The notes under the pieces were generated by a model. The model was not told the DNA's origin. It saw only the letters and a list, made by a program, of their open reading frames with translations, and did not search any database. From Heterobilharzia americana (Eukaryota > Platyhelminthes > Trematoda > Strigeidida > Schistosomatidae), in the NCBI GenBank assembly GCA_944470555.2, contig OX104134.1:98512701-98576700 (forward strand): a stretch of DNA of 64,000 nt, given 5' to 3'. This document shows positions 45,166 to 56,976 of the stretch, piece after piece. Position 1 is the stretch's first letter; each line of letters opens with the position of its first letter. A program made the translations under genes and the position numbers.

Positions 45166-45754
45166 AGATACTTCATCGTTATGACATGTCACTGTGGGTG
45201 CATTTGCTTGTAAAGTAGTCAGTCAGTGATGTCAGTGTGGAACATGACACTGAAATGTTTTAAAATCAGAATCTTAGCTCACAGAACAACCTAATCAAAA
45301 CATTCATATTCTGAGCAACACATCTTATTAGTCACTTCAAATTTAACATAAGAAAAACCCATTCTGTAATAAAAAGTCTTCTTCATAACAAGTGCATATA
45401 CTGGTCACCTAAAATCATAACAAGCTGATTTTTAGCGTAATGCTCTAGGCTTTATTCTTCCATTAGTTAAATGTTGGACAAACTTTTTCTGTGCATTAAC
45501 AAGAGACAATGTCAATCATAGAGTTTCAACAAAGAACATGTTAGAATGTGGAAGTGTATTCTTATTTCATTGTTTTTGGTTCACTTATTTACAGATGAGC
45601 TGCTTTATTAACACAGCATGAAACCGTCATCTGTTTGATTGATTGTTTTTATATATTCTTCCTATTTTGAAAATGTTTTCCATATATATTTACTTAAAAA
45701 ATAATCGACATTATATGTCATACAGAGGGTAGATAATGACTGAATTAGGATTCA
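45166..45754. other. no gene recognised
   Basis: AT-rich; nothing recognised. Confidence 0.4.
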
Positions 45755-45900
45755 AGTAGTAGTAGGAACAACAGGTGTATTCAGCTGATGAATCTTCAAT
45801 ACTATGAATTGTGCATCCTGGATCTCACTGCTAGCCAGTATTCTTCATTACTCTTATTTGGTTGGAGTCACTAGGCATGAATTCCTCGATATAGGTTTCG
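45755..45900 (+). repeat. Sm-alpha-type SINE, ribozyme and part of tail
   Basis: CTGATGA is intact at 45784-45790, preceded by the stem I strand ATTCAG. GAAA has become GAAT (45806-45809), stem II is lost, and the cleavage side GCATCCTGGAT is kept. The tail follows with CACTGCTAGCCAGTATTC and TTCCTCGATATAGG. Confidence 0.65.
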
Positions 45901-47530
45901 TCCACAGCTTCCTGCATACTGAATGCAACCAGGGAACATCCATCAAAGTGAACTGCAATGGTGAGCATGTTAGCCTTGTGGTCATACTGTACAATGGTCG
46001 ATAAATACTGGACATCACTCAGGACTGCATAACAGTAAATTAGTTGTTCTTTAGTGACCTATCAATGTATCAAAAATTACCATCAATGATAAGTTCTATC
46101 TTAATACTATTTTACGAAACTCTACTAAAGATACTACGCCATATGATAGAAGACTACGTAAACACAAGCTTTACAGTATTTTTCGAAGGATATCCTCGAG
46201 TTTTTCATTGTCAACATAAGAAGATTCACATTATGTTCAATTCAGTAGATTCCTTCGTGAGTTAACACTTCTATAAAGAAGCTGATGTCACATTTTCTTT
46301 CACTAATGAAAAAAGTCTATCACCCCACCTGTGTAATTTCATGGAAAAACTATTCTATACAAGAATAATTTAGTTCTCTAGTTCCTCCGTTACTGGTATA
46401 AATTCCTTTTTTTAATTGGGAAGCATTGTTGGGTTCATCCCCTTCGAATGTGTTATTATAAAAGATTATATTTCTCAGTATACTGGAAGCTTATATTCGG
46501 ATGCTGTTTGAACAACTGGTGGGGGATTTTAGAAAGGATGAAATCTGACAAGTGATTACTATCATTATCAGTTGCTTAAAAAATGGACGATTCTGATGAC
46601 CGTGTTTAATTCCGAAATGTACAAATGAACAATATCATGAGTTGGAAACCACTGTTTGTTTGTTTAGCTGGAAAAGACTTTGTACTGAACATTGGGCTGT
46701 CTTTTCACTCATTGGACAATGAGTGGAGATTTTCTAAACCTATCTCGAATGTATGTTGCTTAAGAAGGGGTGGAAACATAATGGTACACCTAATAAACAA
46801 ATAAAACATTGAGTAATGTGTTTGCAACTAGTTAGTTGAAACATATTCAAGTTATTAGAAATATTAAATACAAAATTGATGGTAACAATGATAATAAAAG
46901 AGCACTATGATAAACCTAATAAATGTAGAATGTTTTAAAAAAAAACAGTACAGGGTGAAGTTAGCTGAAGCGAAGATAAAATCAAAAGCTAAAATTATTT
47001 CCTGTGTCTAAAAAACTGCATTTTAGTTCATTAACAACCAGATCCTCTGGTACCTTTTAGATGTCCAAATGACACAGAATAGTTCAGCGAATACTATAAA
47101 TCACTTTAAAATCATTCTTTAGATTAGTTGAATGGTCAGAATAAATTATATGTTGAATGACGGAACTGTCAGCTCATTTCTGTTCATCAGGCTGACTGAC
47201 CTAGAAAAAGCTTTAGCTATGCCTGATGCAAAATGATTGAAGTAGTCTAGCATTCTACTTCTTGTAGTTTGATGTGCATAACACGGTTAGCTGATAGAAA
47301 ATATTTTTGTGCATTTGATTCTCTTGTAAAATAACTGAAAAGCGGGTTATATAACTATACCACACAAAAAACGTGATGGAATCTAGAAGAAAGGAAGAAG
47401 TTGACTAACCAAACCTATATCTAAGAAAATTAAAAATTATTATCAGTCAGTGCATGAAAACTATGTGGGAAATATGTAAAAGATGAAATGGAGATTTCAC
47501 AAGTGGAGAATATTTGTAGCTCTGGTGGAT
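45901..47530. other. no gene recognised
   Basis: AT-rich; short chance frames only. Confidence 0.4.
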
Positions 47531-47709
47531 GGTCTTGGTTGTATTAAGATCTCTGAGCTGGGCCGTTTAATCGTGAAGCCTTCATCGTCTTTCTAGACGA
47601 CATCATCAGCATTTCATACTGAAATTAGTGCTGATGATGTCGTCTAGAAAGACGATGAAGGCTTCACGATTAAACAACCCAGCTCACAGAACACAATACA
47701 ACCAAGATT
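47531..47709. repeat. hairpin repeat with perfect 47-nt arms
   Basis: The left inner arm 47565-47611 and right inner arm 47629-47675 are exact reverse complements around a 17-nt loop (47612-47628). The outer arms 47531-47564 and 47676-47709 pair imperfectly (GAGCTGGG against CCCAGCTC and CTTGGTTGTATT against AATACAACCAAG). Related sequence occurs as a single arm at 2.13 kb and as a long-loop version at 34.1-34.4 kb. No open frame; the function is unknown. Confidence 0.9.
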
Positions 47710-49620
47710 TCACAAGTCAATGTATAGTTACTAGAGTAATGAGATGGCAGTCATACTATCTTCCTGTACATGTAGGTCAGGTTTTAAACGTTTAGTTGCA
47801 ATTGCTCGTGAAAGATGAAGTGTGTCGGTTGGCTTCTGTGTATTTGGGATCTTTACTATGTGACTGACCTCAGCCGTATATCTTCTATGCATCAAGTGTA
47901 TGGAAATTAGGCGAAACACTATTTCGGTCTTCTAAATTCATGCTGCCAATTAAACATTAGAGCTTTCAACATCCAAACTCAATACCAAATCGGACAACAG
48001 GCATCTAGTGCCAAAACTCAGAAATCTCGGGATGCATACACACAGGAGTCGAGTGTGTTTATTTATTTGACTCAGGCTAGCCAGTGAATCCATAAAAATT
48101 CATTTTACATGTGTTTGGACATTCAGTGTCTAGCTGTTGTGGACTTGCTGTTGCGGTTATAAAATTACGTTGTAAAGCAGAAAGCTCACTTCTTGACTAA
48201 ATTCCATTTAGTGGCTTTCTGCATGCTGTCCTACTGAATGGATCTGCAAGAACTTGCAAGAAACATGACACTTGCCAATGCCTGCTGGTAATCTCCAGTT
48301 ACGCGCCCACAGACTACAATTTGGGTGACACAGTGGATGAATTCTAACAAAACTTTCTTTCCTTTGAGGCGTTAGCTTCTAGTGATATAGCAGCTGAAGT
48401 ATACCTCTTTCTAGTTTCTTTTCGATTCATTCGCGATTCACCAACTTCTCTATTCAGTAACCAATTTTACGTCAAAAGTTATGCAAGCTGTACGAAGTTT
48501 TGTTTTGTTCTATGTCTGTTATGTGATCTTGTTGAGAAGGATAGGAATAAGGGACTCAAAAATATTCCAGCATATGTGTTGGAAAAGTTACTTGCATATT
48601 GAAAACCTCGTTCGTTCACTTGTCTCAAATAGAGCGTCCTTGGCCAGGTATAAAAAGCAAAACAGACAATATTGTTGCATTCTTATACCGACTGAGGTGA
48701 CTGTGTTACGCATATATAGACACAATTAAGCTAAATGTGAAGAGGCAGAGGTTTCTGAAAGTGGCCAGGCTGTGTAAAAACACCACTTCCTTGAGATACT
48801 AAATGCCAGCTTTACTGTATGCAACGTTTGTTCTATCTGGTAAGACTTATTTATTTACAGATCACTGACTTAAAACCCTTAGTGGAATGGTAGTCAGTTT
48901 TTCAGAATGGTGACACTTTACTTCTTTGGCATCTTAATGTGAAGTGAGGATCTTCTTACTCACTTCATTACTTTGGTATTTCTACTTTCCAATAACTATT
49001 CTGTGTTCCTTTGCGTATGGGTTAGAGGTGTGCCCTACTAAGTAGCCCCAAAATAGAAAAACAAGAGGTCTTCAGCGGCACCTAGTTTTCCACAGTTGTT
49101 AAAAGCGTTTTTTTTCCATGAACAGTTCTGATCAGTCGGTGAAAAAGACAGAATTTTTCTCAATATTTTCTGATCTGTGGTCAAAATACTGTATAAAGGA
49201 AGGAAAATTTCTCAATTTCTATAAAGATTTAGAAAAGGAGAATAACAAAATTAATTCCAATATAAAATTTAATTATCGAGAGTGACTAAACTTTTACAAT
49301 CGTGATAGCAAAAAAAGCAGATCACCAGTACTTATTTTGAAAACACAATGACAGTTTGAACATTCCAGCTGATAATTTTTCAGCTATGCTCAAATGCCTC
49401 TTATTTTTAATTTATTCGGCAGCTTGATCGCATCTTATGCAACATTTCGAAACATTTATCATAAACGATCATGTTAGTTTACTGTATTGTGTTTCGAAGC
49501 TAAAGATACGCTTTTGTACTCCGTTTATCAGTGAAGCTGGGTAGTTCTCATGAGCACTTTTCTCAATCTGGTGCGTAATACGGCTGGTGTACTGGGCTCC
49601 TCATGGATAAGTAATCTGAG
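47710..49620. other. no gene recognised
   Basis: AT-rich. Around 48430-48600 two overlapping + strand frames are open after a possible acceptor (CTTCTCTATTCAG at 48457), but no donor or homology is evident. Confidence 0.35.
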
Positions 49621-49647
49621 ATATATATATATATATATATATATATA
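49621..49647. repeat. (AT)n microsatellite
   Basis: Pure AT run of about 27 bp. Confidence 0.95.
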
Positions 49648-50499
49648 CACGCTTAATGAACAATGAGTTTCTGATAGGGAAATGGGACTCTGAGACGTGG
49701 CGAAAATGTTCCGTTTATGAACCTTGAAAGCTACTTTCCTAAGGTTTTCTACCAATTTTGTGACTTAGTACGATAAAGGATGCATTTCTGACTAAAGTGT
49801 CTTCAAGCTCCACCAGGTTCCTGAGGGTCGGAAATGAGCTTTTTGATGGTCATTTATTTTAACTATCATTTTGTGGGTAGTCCATCCTGTGTTTATTGCA
49901 TCACAGTCTGAAAATTTCATTTTGTAAACATAACGACATTGGGAAGACTGGAGAATTTCATCCTTTTTATCGACCAAGTCATCCGTTCTTTAGCCAATAA
50001 CTACTCTAATTTCAGGTATGAATAATTGAGTTTATGCTCATGTTTTCGCTAGAGTATACGTCAACGTACACGTTTGTCCATCAGTAGTTCTATCTGTGTT
50101 TACAAGTTTGTTGGTTGGCAAAGAAAACGGACTACGAAACATGCCCACTGAGTCATAGAGAAGAGATAATTCAGCGACAAAAATTTTGTTTTTCGACGAT
50201 ATCATTTTCTAAAGCTGTACAACCGTATTTATATATATCATAAACATATAACAGTCCATTATAAAACAATAGGATATAATTACATTACTAACCAAGTGCT
50301 ACGAAAAACCGAATCAAGAAGGCAAAGTAGTTGCGTAATAATCTAAGACAGTAGAAATATCGAGGAAGGCGGGGAGTTTGACAAGGTGAAAATTGTTGGT
50401 AGATAAGAAATATTGTGTCCACTTGATAGATAGATGTAAAGAAGGTGAAGAATGAGACAAGGGTCATAATGAAGGTGATAATAATAAACTAATTAATTA
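49648..50499. other. no gene recognised; 3' part may be PLE untranslated tail
   Basis: AT-rich. The A-rich stretch 50340-50499, just 3' of the PLE coding region on the - strand, is probably its untranslated end, but I cannot place the boundary. Confidence 0.35.
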
Positions 50500-50524
50500 T
50501 AATGAAATCAAAAAAATGAAAGTG

Positions 50525-50839
50525 TTAAGACCATGGTAAGATGAGAGATTGAACATACTTCTTTTGCACGCAGAGATCAGGCTTGAATTGATAAATTGCC
50601 AGTGCCTCCGCTGTGCACAACTGTCGAAGGCGTACTCCTTTTGAACAATTCCATCTGACACGATAAATGACATTGAAGGAAGATTCTGGTCTAGCCTTAT
50701 GTCCAGAGTTGACCAAATGTTCAAGAATTGAACTGTTAATTGACTTACATTCTCCCCTCGACAACCATGCAGGATAGTGCTCCGAGATACGTTTGGAAAG
50801 CGTGCGCTTTGTGCGGCCTATATAACTAGCTCCACAGGA
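50525..50839 (-). pseudogene. GIY-YIG endonuclease segment of the PLE
   Basis: In the same frame as the RT but behind a TAA. It reads SCGASYIGRTKRTLSKR at 50839-50785, the GIY-YIG motif with its following Arg, then ISEHYPAWLSRG, HLVNSGHKARP, EALAIYQFKPDLCVQKKYVQ and SLILPWS to the stop at 50525. In PLEs this domain nicks the target DNA. Only one base change separates it from the RT frame: a TAA (50842-50840) stands where related copies have a sense codon just before SCGA (the copy at 1.2 kb reads CSCGAD). Confidence 0.85.
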
Positions 50840-51799
50840 TTAAGTAGATTTGTAGACACACATCGAGGGGGCCCAAAGTGGTAACTTTTCCCTAATGCAC
50901 CCTAGAATGAGTTGTTGACTAGAGAAGCTGATCCGCAGTTTTGCAGAGAAGAATGTCTTCTTCAGAGATCTAGACAGTCGATTCTTCAGGATCTCTGCTG
51001 CCGTATCGCCTTTGAAAACAACGTTCACAAGCAAGGTCTTCTTAGGAACTGTAAGTACTCGCTCCGTATTCTGATTTACTTTCAAGTTCTTATCGATAAA
51101 TCCATTTTGCATGAGAATCTTCCGTAGTTTATCTAATTCTTCGTCAATAGTATCACTGGGGCAGATTCTTTTGATTCTTGAAGATAAAGAATGGATTAGA
51201 TTCCTCTTCCTGCTGAGAGGTATCCAACTGTGGAAATTCAAATATTGTCCATTCCAAGTAGGCTTCCTATAAATTGATCGCTGAAGAGAATCGTCCGGCC
51301 TCCGTTTCAATAAAACATCGAGAAAATGGAATTCCGAGTTCTCTTCAAATTCTGATGTGAAGCTGATCGATGGGTGACAATCATTGAACGTTTTAACTAC
51401 AGCCTCAATATTTGTATTTTGATCGATTATGATGAAAGTGTCATCCATATACCTTTTATATAGGTAGAAGCTATCAATTGATGAATGCAGCACACCATTC
51501 TCTAGCTTTGCCATAAAGCAGTCAGCCAGCAACGGTCCAAGTGGCGACAACATAGCAACCCCATCCTTTTGTCTGTATAGATCATTGTTGAATTTGAAAG
51601 TACATCTTAGAAGCAATTCCTTTAAATAGTGCTTTGGGATTCCCACTTGAACATTATTATCTTCAATGAACTCACATAGAAAGCAGATAGTTTCCGTGAG
51701 TGGGACATTAGTAAAGAGCGAGGCCACGTCCAGAGAAATCATTCGCTTACCGGATACATTGACATTACTAATTGAGTTGACAAATTCGAAGGAATCCAA
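50840..51799 (-). CDS. reverse transcriptase domain of the Penelope-like element
   Basis: 319-codon open frame. RT motifs: SLDVASLFTNVPL at residues 22-34 (motif A, catalytic D24); QKDGVAMLSPLGPLLAD at 77-93 (motif B; the usual 'MGSPLSP' reads MLSPLGP); YMDD at 117-120 (motif C, catalytic); EFHFLDVLL at 156-164; RKPTWNGQYLNFHSW at 178-192; FKGDTAAEILKNRL near 267-280. SLFTNVPL and YMDD identify it as a PLE and not a LINE. It begins where the frame opens after a shift; SYWDSFEF continues from upstream. It ends at TAA 50842-50840, after CVYKST, directly before the GIY-YIG domain. Confidence 0.88.
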   Translation of the reverse strand: MDSFEFVNSISNVNVSGKRMISLDVASLFTNVPLTETICFLCEFIEDNNVQVGIPKHYLKELLLRCTFKFNNDLYRQKDGVAMLSPLGPLLADCFMAKLENGVLHSSIDSFYLYKRYMDDTFIIIDQNTNIEAVVKTFNDCHPSISFTSEFEENSEFHFLDVLLKRRPDDSLQRSIYRKPTWNGQYLNFHSWIPLSRKRNLIHSLSSRIKRICPSDTIDEELDKLRKILMQNGFIDKNLKVNQNTERVLTVPKKTLLVNVVFKGDTAAEILKNRLSRSLKKTFFSAKLRISFSSQQLILGCIREKLPLWAPSMCVYKST

Positions 51800-52091
51800 T
51801 AGCTATGTGTGCTTAGCTGTTTTCTGACTGGCTGGAGGACGTCAGACAACCACTTGGCGATATGATGAATTATTCATGTCCAAAATTGGACGAAGAAGAA
51901 GATTTTCTTTGTGGACTTTTGGGAGACCATATAAGCGAGGAGTGACAGAACCAGAAGGTCGCAACTGCTCGAATAGTTCGGGGCTGATGATAGACTCATT
52001 TTCATTTTCTTTAGAATTTGGGTGAGCTTTCGTTCAATTTGTTCTTGGCATCATCCTGAGCAGACTCTTTGGAAAATTTACTCATATCTGA

Positions 52092-52430
52092 TTAGGGACC
52101 ATTTTTTTGTGTTGTAATCCAACGATCCATGAGGACAATACCAGAGCCTTTATCTGGACGAACTAGCAGCAAATCTTTATTTTCCAAGATTTCACGCAGT
52201 TGCTTTCTATGCTCATTGTCAACATCGATTGCATTGTGGCTTCGTATTAAGGTATTGATGACAACAATTAAAGACAGTAGATTTGAACTGTTCAAGTCTC
52301 TTGTTTGAAACTGGTAGGAGATCATTTGTTTGGTTGATCAGATTTTCAAACTGGACTTTTATGTCTAAATCATTGGTAGTTACTGAGTTATCGCAAAATT
52401 TTGGACCGAGAGATAAAACCTGCATTTGAA
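52092..52430 (-). pseudogene. N-terminal region of the PLE protein (pre-RT)
   Basis: Two overlapping frames. 52425-52219 reads MQVLSLGPKFC, then VQFENLINQTNDLLPVSNKR. 52325-52092 reads HRKQLREILENKDLLLVRPD, KGSGIVLMDRW. Both motifs precede the RT in PLE proteins generally. The shift between them lies between 52325 and 52219. Confidence 0.75.
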
Positions 52431-52895
52431 TGGAGTCAAATCTACCTTGGAGCAGTTGAATACAAATTTTGCGGTGCTTCTGGAAAACGAGAATGTATTT
52501 CTGACTCTTTAAGACATCTCATCAATTTTAGTTTAGCGTCTTCGGATCGACATTTTGACACCGTCTCGACATATTCTGTGAACTTAACGCCCTCGTCTTC
52601 CGATAGATCAATAATGCATGGGATCTTAATGAGAGATTACGCTCCAATTCAGGTAATCGCATTCGTTTCATCAATGATATTCAAAGTATGGCGCTTTAGA
52701 GAACGATGATTTGGACGAATATGATTTCGACGTGAACTTTTCCAATACGGAGTTGGATATTCGCGTTTATCTATGCAGCTTTTGAGAAAACTGATTCGTG
52801 TATTCGTTACGGCAAGCTTGACAGAAAACTTCAGAAACTCATCGAGTTCCTTCACTGTCACTGTAACGGAATTTAACTCGACAGAAAACAATGCA

Positions 52896-55150
52896 AAACA
52901 GAAATTTTTCTAAAAACAAATTATTGATATCAGCTCATGTTATTGAAATAATAACTGATGAAGTTAATTGAAGACAAGGCATTGGATTTTGAACAAATAA
53001 ATTCAAACAAGGATTATTCATTTTCGCATTAAACCAGTTTTAATGTAAATTAAATTGACTAGTGAACAATAACAGTAACGACAAAAACAACATCAACAGC
53101 AGTAGAAGCAAGGCTGAATACATGAAATAAAAGTCAAAAAAATTGAGAATTGTTCACTAAGTGATTGACAGTATGACTCCTATTCAACAAAATAATTATT
53201 ACTCCATCTTATTGTAAATAAATATTAGAGAAAAAGGCAAAGATCGCTTCTGGCTTTTTAAGCTCACTATCTCCCCTTTGTCTCTTTCTCTGTGTCTAAT
53301 TTGCTAATGTGTGTTGAAGCAGTAAGTATTTCAGTAGAACGAAATCATTCATATGTTACTTTTATAAATGGTTGAATGAATGACATTTTTTTAAATTAGG
53401 GTGAAATTATTTCAACAGAGTAACAAGAACAGATTTTGTAGAATATGATGAATTCATTTACCGTATAAGTGTGTGTTAGTGTATGATTTGATTTACTTTC
53501 CTTTCTCATTAGCCATCTCAACAAGCCAGTATTAGATGAATGGTTAACATACTTCAAAACTCATCAAAGTTCCAATTCCTTAGGCAGTTTAAAAGAAAAA
53601 CTCACCTTCACTGATGGTGAAGGTGTTGGATTGATATAGGTGGAATTAAAATAATAATTCCAGATTTTGAACCAACAGGATCTGGGTTTGACTTCCGAAT
53701 CGATCCTTAGCCTTGGAGACTTAGCCTGATAGGTCAGTTTAATTGGTGTAAGATAGTCGAAGACAATCGACATGAAGCCCTGTTGCACCAAACTAGATTT
53801 CGCGCTTGTTGTCACTTCACACATAGGTGTATCTCAATCTCAATGGAACTGATATCCTCTGAGAGGAAGGTTTGAATCTTTCAGGTGCACAAAACAAACT
53901 TTTCATTGGATACGATACTGTTTATACGTCAACCAACAGTATATGGGCTGGTCGAAAGACCGAAACAAATGCTGAGTTTTTAAAAAAAACATACTTTTGA
54001 CATGAGTGACTACTTAAGTGACATGATTAGCAAAGATAAGGCAATCTTCTCCTCTGATGAGCGCTTTGTATTCCCAGATACGTTTTGAAGCATGACCGTT
54101 GATATTTCTTGTGATTATGCTTCCTTGACTAACCCCCTACTACTAATTCGTCTAACATGCTTAAAATAGGTGTTACTAATATGCTTTGATAAGCTTCACT
54201 TCAATTTTGAACATTTCCGGTAATTAATTGTCGATAATCATTTAAAACTGCCTCCAGATGACGTTCAAACATCAAATGTAGAAATTTTGGCTGGAGATTC
54301 AACCAGCAAATTTCTTCCTTGCGGTAAATGTATTAATGAAATCTTAGTCACATGTGATACGTATTACGGAGCAACAAGCCTACTTTAGAGACTTAACATA
54401 TTACAAAGCTACTTCAGTTTATCATGTGAAGTAGAAAATAACACCCATCTGATTTTTCTGGACATAATTATGCTCAGAAGACGACACATGTCTGTTAGAA
54501 TATGAGTAGGCTTAGAAGCTATATGAAATGAGTAAACTCTTGATTTCTACAGCTTCTGATCAATGCAGTACAAACGCGGTTCAGGAAAGCGCTTATCTAA
54601 GAAAACCCGCTTGCTCGAATCACAGTTAGAGTGGAAGAAGAAAACAAGCTTCCAACTGAGATACTATTAAAATAATGCATATCCGCTGCATTTAAACAGT
54701 CGGAACAAATACCTTTCAACGTTGAAACTAACTCGATATTCCAACTCCTCCAAAAATGGTATGTGTTCTCCCCACTACCACCCAGTGAGTGATTTTGAAG
54801 CAAAAATCTCATTTCAAGTATTGAAAGAACCTACTATTCAGTTAATTTTTAAATTCTAAATAAAACAAGACAAATGTTACTACATAAACTTCATCATCAT
54901 ACAAATGATCACATTATATCCCATAGTGTGTTTATGGGTACATCCTCTGGCATTGGTGGGAGTAATAGAACTATGAAACAGATAGTGGTCCACCTTTTCT
55001 TTGTGACACAAATACACCGCTTATTATTAATTAAAGCATTTAAGCTTATTAAAGGAACTAACTACATCAAATATCTTTAAGAGTTACAGTAATTATATGA
55101 CTCAGATAGTCTGATAAATACGTTGGATGAACAAATATTATCATCTTTAG
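52896..55150. other. no gene recognised
   Basis: AT-rich. The - strand frame 53824-53564 (86 codons) has no known motif, and its TGGGTTTGACTTCCGAATCG may be a decayed tRNA-like box on the other strand. Confidence 0.35.
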
Positions 55151-55255
55151 GTGAACGCTTTACAGAAACAAGTTATTGGACTGGTCCAAGACCAGTTTTC
55201 AGACCATTATAGTGAGGCCATAAGGACTGCAAGTTCAGGTTCACTGAACTCTCAG
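55151..55255 (+). CDS. candidate internal exon of an unidentified gene
   Basis: 105 bp, exactly 35 codons in phase 0. The acceptor is TATTATCATCTTTAG and the donor CAG|GTAAAC. It reads VNALQKQVIGLVQDQFSDHY then SEAIRTASSGSLNSQ. The mix of charged, polar and hydrophobic residues and the clean splice-site pair look like real coding sequence, unlike the surrounding chance frames. I do not recognise the protein. A partner may be the 84-bp block at 58534, also phase 0. The frame runs on past the donor to 55474, but that part becomes a run of hydrophobic residues and is probably intron. Confidence 0.38.
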
Positions 55256-56109
55256 GTAAACAGAATCCTAACCCTACTACACATTGTTAGAGAAACAATT
55301 CACGCCTACTTTGGTCATCATTATTCAGATCCCAATCATTTTTGTTCAGGATTCATGACAAGACTTGTGATCCCTTCCTTATTAAACTTTTACTTTCTAA
55401 TCTCTTATAACCTTATTTTTTCTCAACCTTATTACATTGTCATTCTTTATGAAAAAATCCGTTACGTGTTATGAGTTATGAGACTGTTGAAATCGTCCGG
55501 CTCAAATACATTACATTTCTCAGATAAACTACGTTTCCTTATATATTATGTAGACTCATGAGACGGGCTAGGTGTTTCACACATTCGTCATGTTACACAC
55601 ATAATCAGGGGTTGATGTTACTTGGACAACCATTGGGAACGTCATAGATGTTTTACCCTTATATGCTGCTTATGAGCAGAGTGTACGAACGGCTCTACCA
55701 AGGATCAAGGCAATGAATACCATATCGCACGGTGAGTACTTCACCGTTAAGCCACTTTATTGGCAGTGACTGAGTCAAAGCTATTTGTAATGTTCTAGTC
55801 ATATGCAACACTGTATTTTCTATAAATACATCTTATCCGCTTGATTTTTGTACTCACAGACTTTGCCAAGCTTGTTCTACAATTCAGCTGAACAAGTCTC
55901 TATGTTATATTAAGCATTATTCAGAATCTGCCAGCATGGAGTAGCATCATATCAGCAAGAATACTATCGGTCAGTCTATTTACTTGTGTAAACAGATTCT
56001 AGTAAATTTCTCAATTCCACTCGTTTATTAGTCTAATCTGTTCACAGCTTTTTTCGATAAAAATAGTAGTTTTGGATACAAGAAAAGATACAGTTATCAT
56101 TTTGGCTAT
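55256..56109. other. no gene recognised; one tRNA-like scrap
   Basis: AT-rich. The - strand at about 55770-55725 reads AAAGTGGCTTAACGGTGAAG, an A-box-like block of the second SINE family, without a clear ribozyme. 55859-55894 is a possible 36-bp exon (acceptor TTTTTGTACTCACAG) reading TLPSLFYNSAEQ, but its donor GTCTCT is poor. Confidence 0.35.
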
Positions 56110-56495
56110 CTGAGATAGCAGTGGTTTGGTGGAATAGTATTGATATTGGGTGATGATGGAAGCTGAGATGAAAATTCGGACTGAGCAACTGAGCTACCAG
56201 GTCTGACTGCTGACCAAATTTTTATTTCAATTCAATCACTATGGGTTTTGTCTAACTACCGCGTGAATTCGTGATGCGTTACTACCACTTGATCGTAATC
56301 ATACTGGCTGCCTAGTCAGGACTCTCATCCCAATCCAAATTTAACTGAATTAGAATGAGAGGTGAGGCATCACACTGCTTATCATTGTATCTGAGATAGG
56401 CGTAGTTTGGCTGACTGGTATTGATACTGAGTGGTTCAAATCAGGCCGCGGTTCAAATTTTTATTTCACCTTCAGCCATCACCCAGTTTCAACAG
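56110..56495. repeat. nested direct and inverted repeat
   Basis: TCTGAGATAG(C/G)...AGTTTGG...TATTGATA occurs at 56108-56155 and again at 56390-56435 in the same orientation. The block TGGGTGATGATGGAAGCTGA at 56150 reappears inverted at about 56470-56492 (CAGCCATCACCCAG). No protein-coding sense. Confidence 0.55.
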
Positions 56496-56909
56496 ATTTA
56501 ATTATTTCGAAATAATTTTGATTAGTTTGACAGTCATAATTGTTTTTCCTAATAACTGGTATATTCACTTGAAAACACTTCCGGAGCCTTTTAAATTGGG
56601 CATTAAATAACCGAGAATGACTTATTTCATGCGTTTATAAATGACATTGTATGATATAGATCAGTCAGTGACAGCCATACGATATCAGCAGAGTTTCTTT
56701 ATGAGCGGTTTGACAATGCAATTTATCGTATACTCGTAAATACAAGTCAGCTTGCTCTAAAGACTTCTGCTCTGTTAGGTTGAAATCATCCATTTTGTCA
56801 AAAAATGAGTGAAACAGTATTCTGGTGTGTAGATTACTCTGTTCTAACTACAGAAATCTGCAATTTTGAGTGTGTGACTTTCTAACTATTCATTTTCTTC
56901 AGTGGTATG

Positions 56910-56976
56910 TTTAGTTGATAGTTGATTTTGTGAAAAGAAATATGCAATTATTATTCAATGTATACCATATCGAAAT
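56910..56976 (+). repeat. left copy of a 67-bp target-site duplication
   Basis: Begins TTTAGTTGATAGTTGATTTT and ends TATACCATATCGAAAT. It is nearly identical to 57694-57760, with a handful of mismatches (TTG/TAG, TTATT/AACAT). It flanks the truncated RTE copy. Confidence 0.85.

Larger units (their letters stand above)
50500..52895 (-). mobile_element. nearly complete Penelope-like element
   Basis: The best PLE of the window, 5' end at right. Order on the - strand: an N-terminal region (52891-52649, FLKSCIDKREYPTPYW), then 52600-52480 (FTEYVETVSKCRSEDAKLKL). Next are VLSLGPKFC (about 52422) and VRPDKGSGIVLMD (about 52165-52130), both typical of PLE proteins just before the RT. TPRLYGLPKVHKENLLLRPI (about 51935-51880, other frame) leads into the RT frame 51799-50840 and a GIY-YIG segment (50839-50525). 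Total length fits a single protein of about 800 residues. Frameshifts occur near 52430, 52090, 51990 and 51830, and a stop lies at 50840. Cercyon and Perere-type PLEs are known from schistosomes; I cannot tell which this is. Confidence 0.88.

Noticed and set aside
47531..47709. Intact hammerhead in the hairpin (CTGATGATGTCGTC...GAAG)
   Set aside because: CTGATGA is present, but GAAA reads GAAG, and no stem I partner or UH cleavage site is in place. Other family members lack CTGATGA.
48430..48729. Exon or gene around 48.5 kb
   Set aside because: Two overlapping open frames follow a fair acceptor, but there is no donor, start context or recognisable motif to choose between them.
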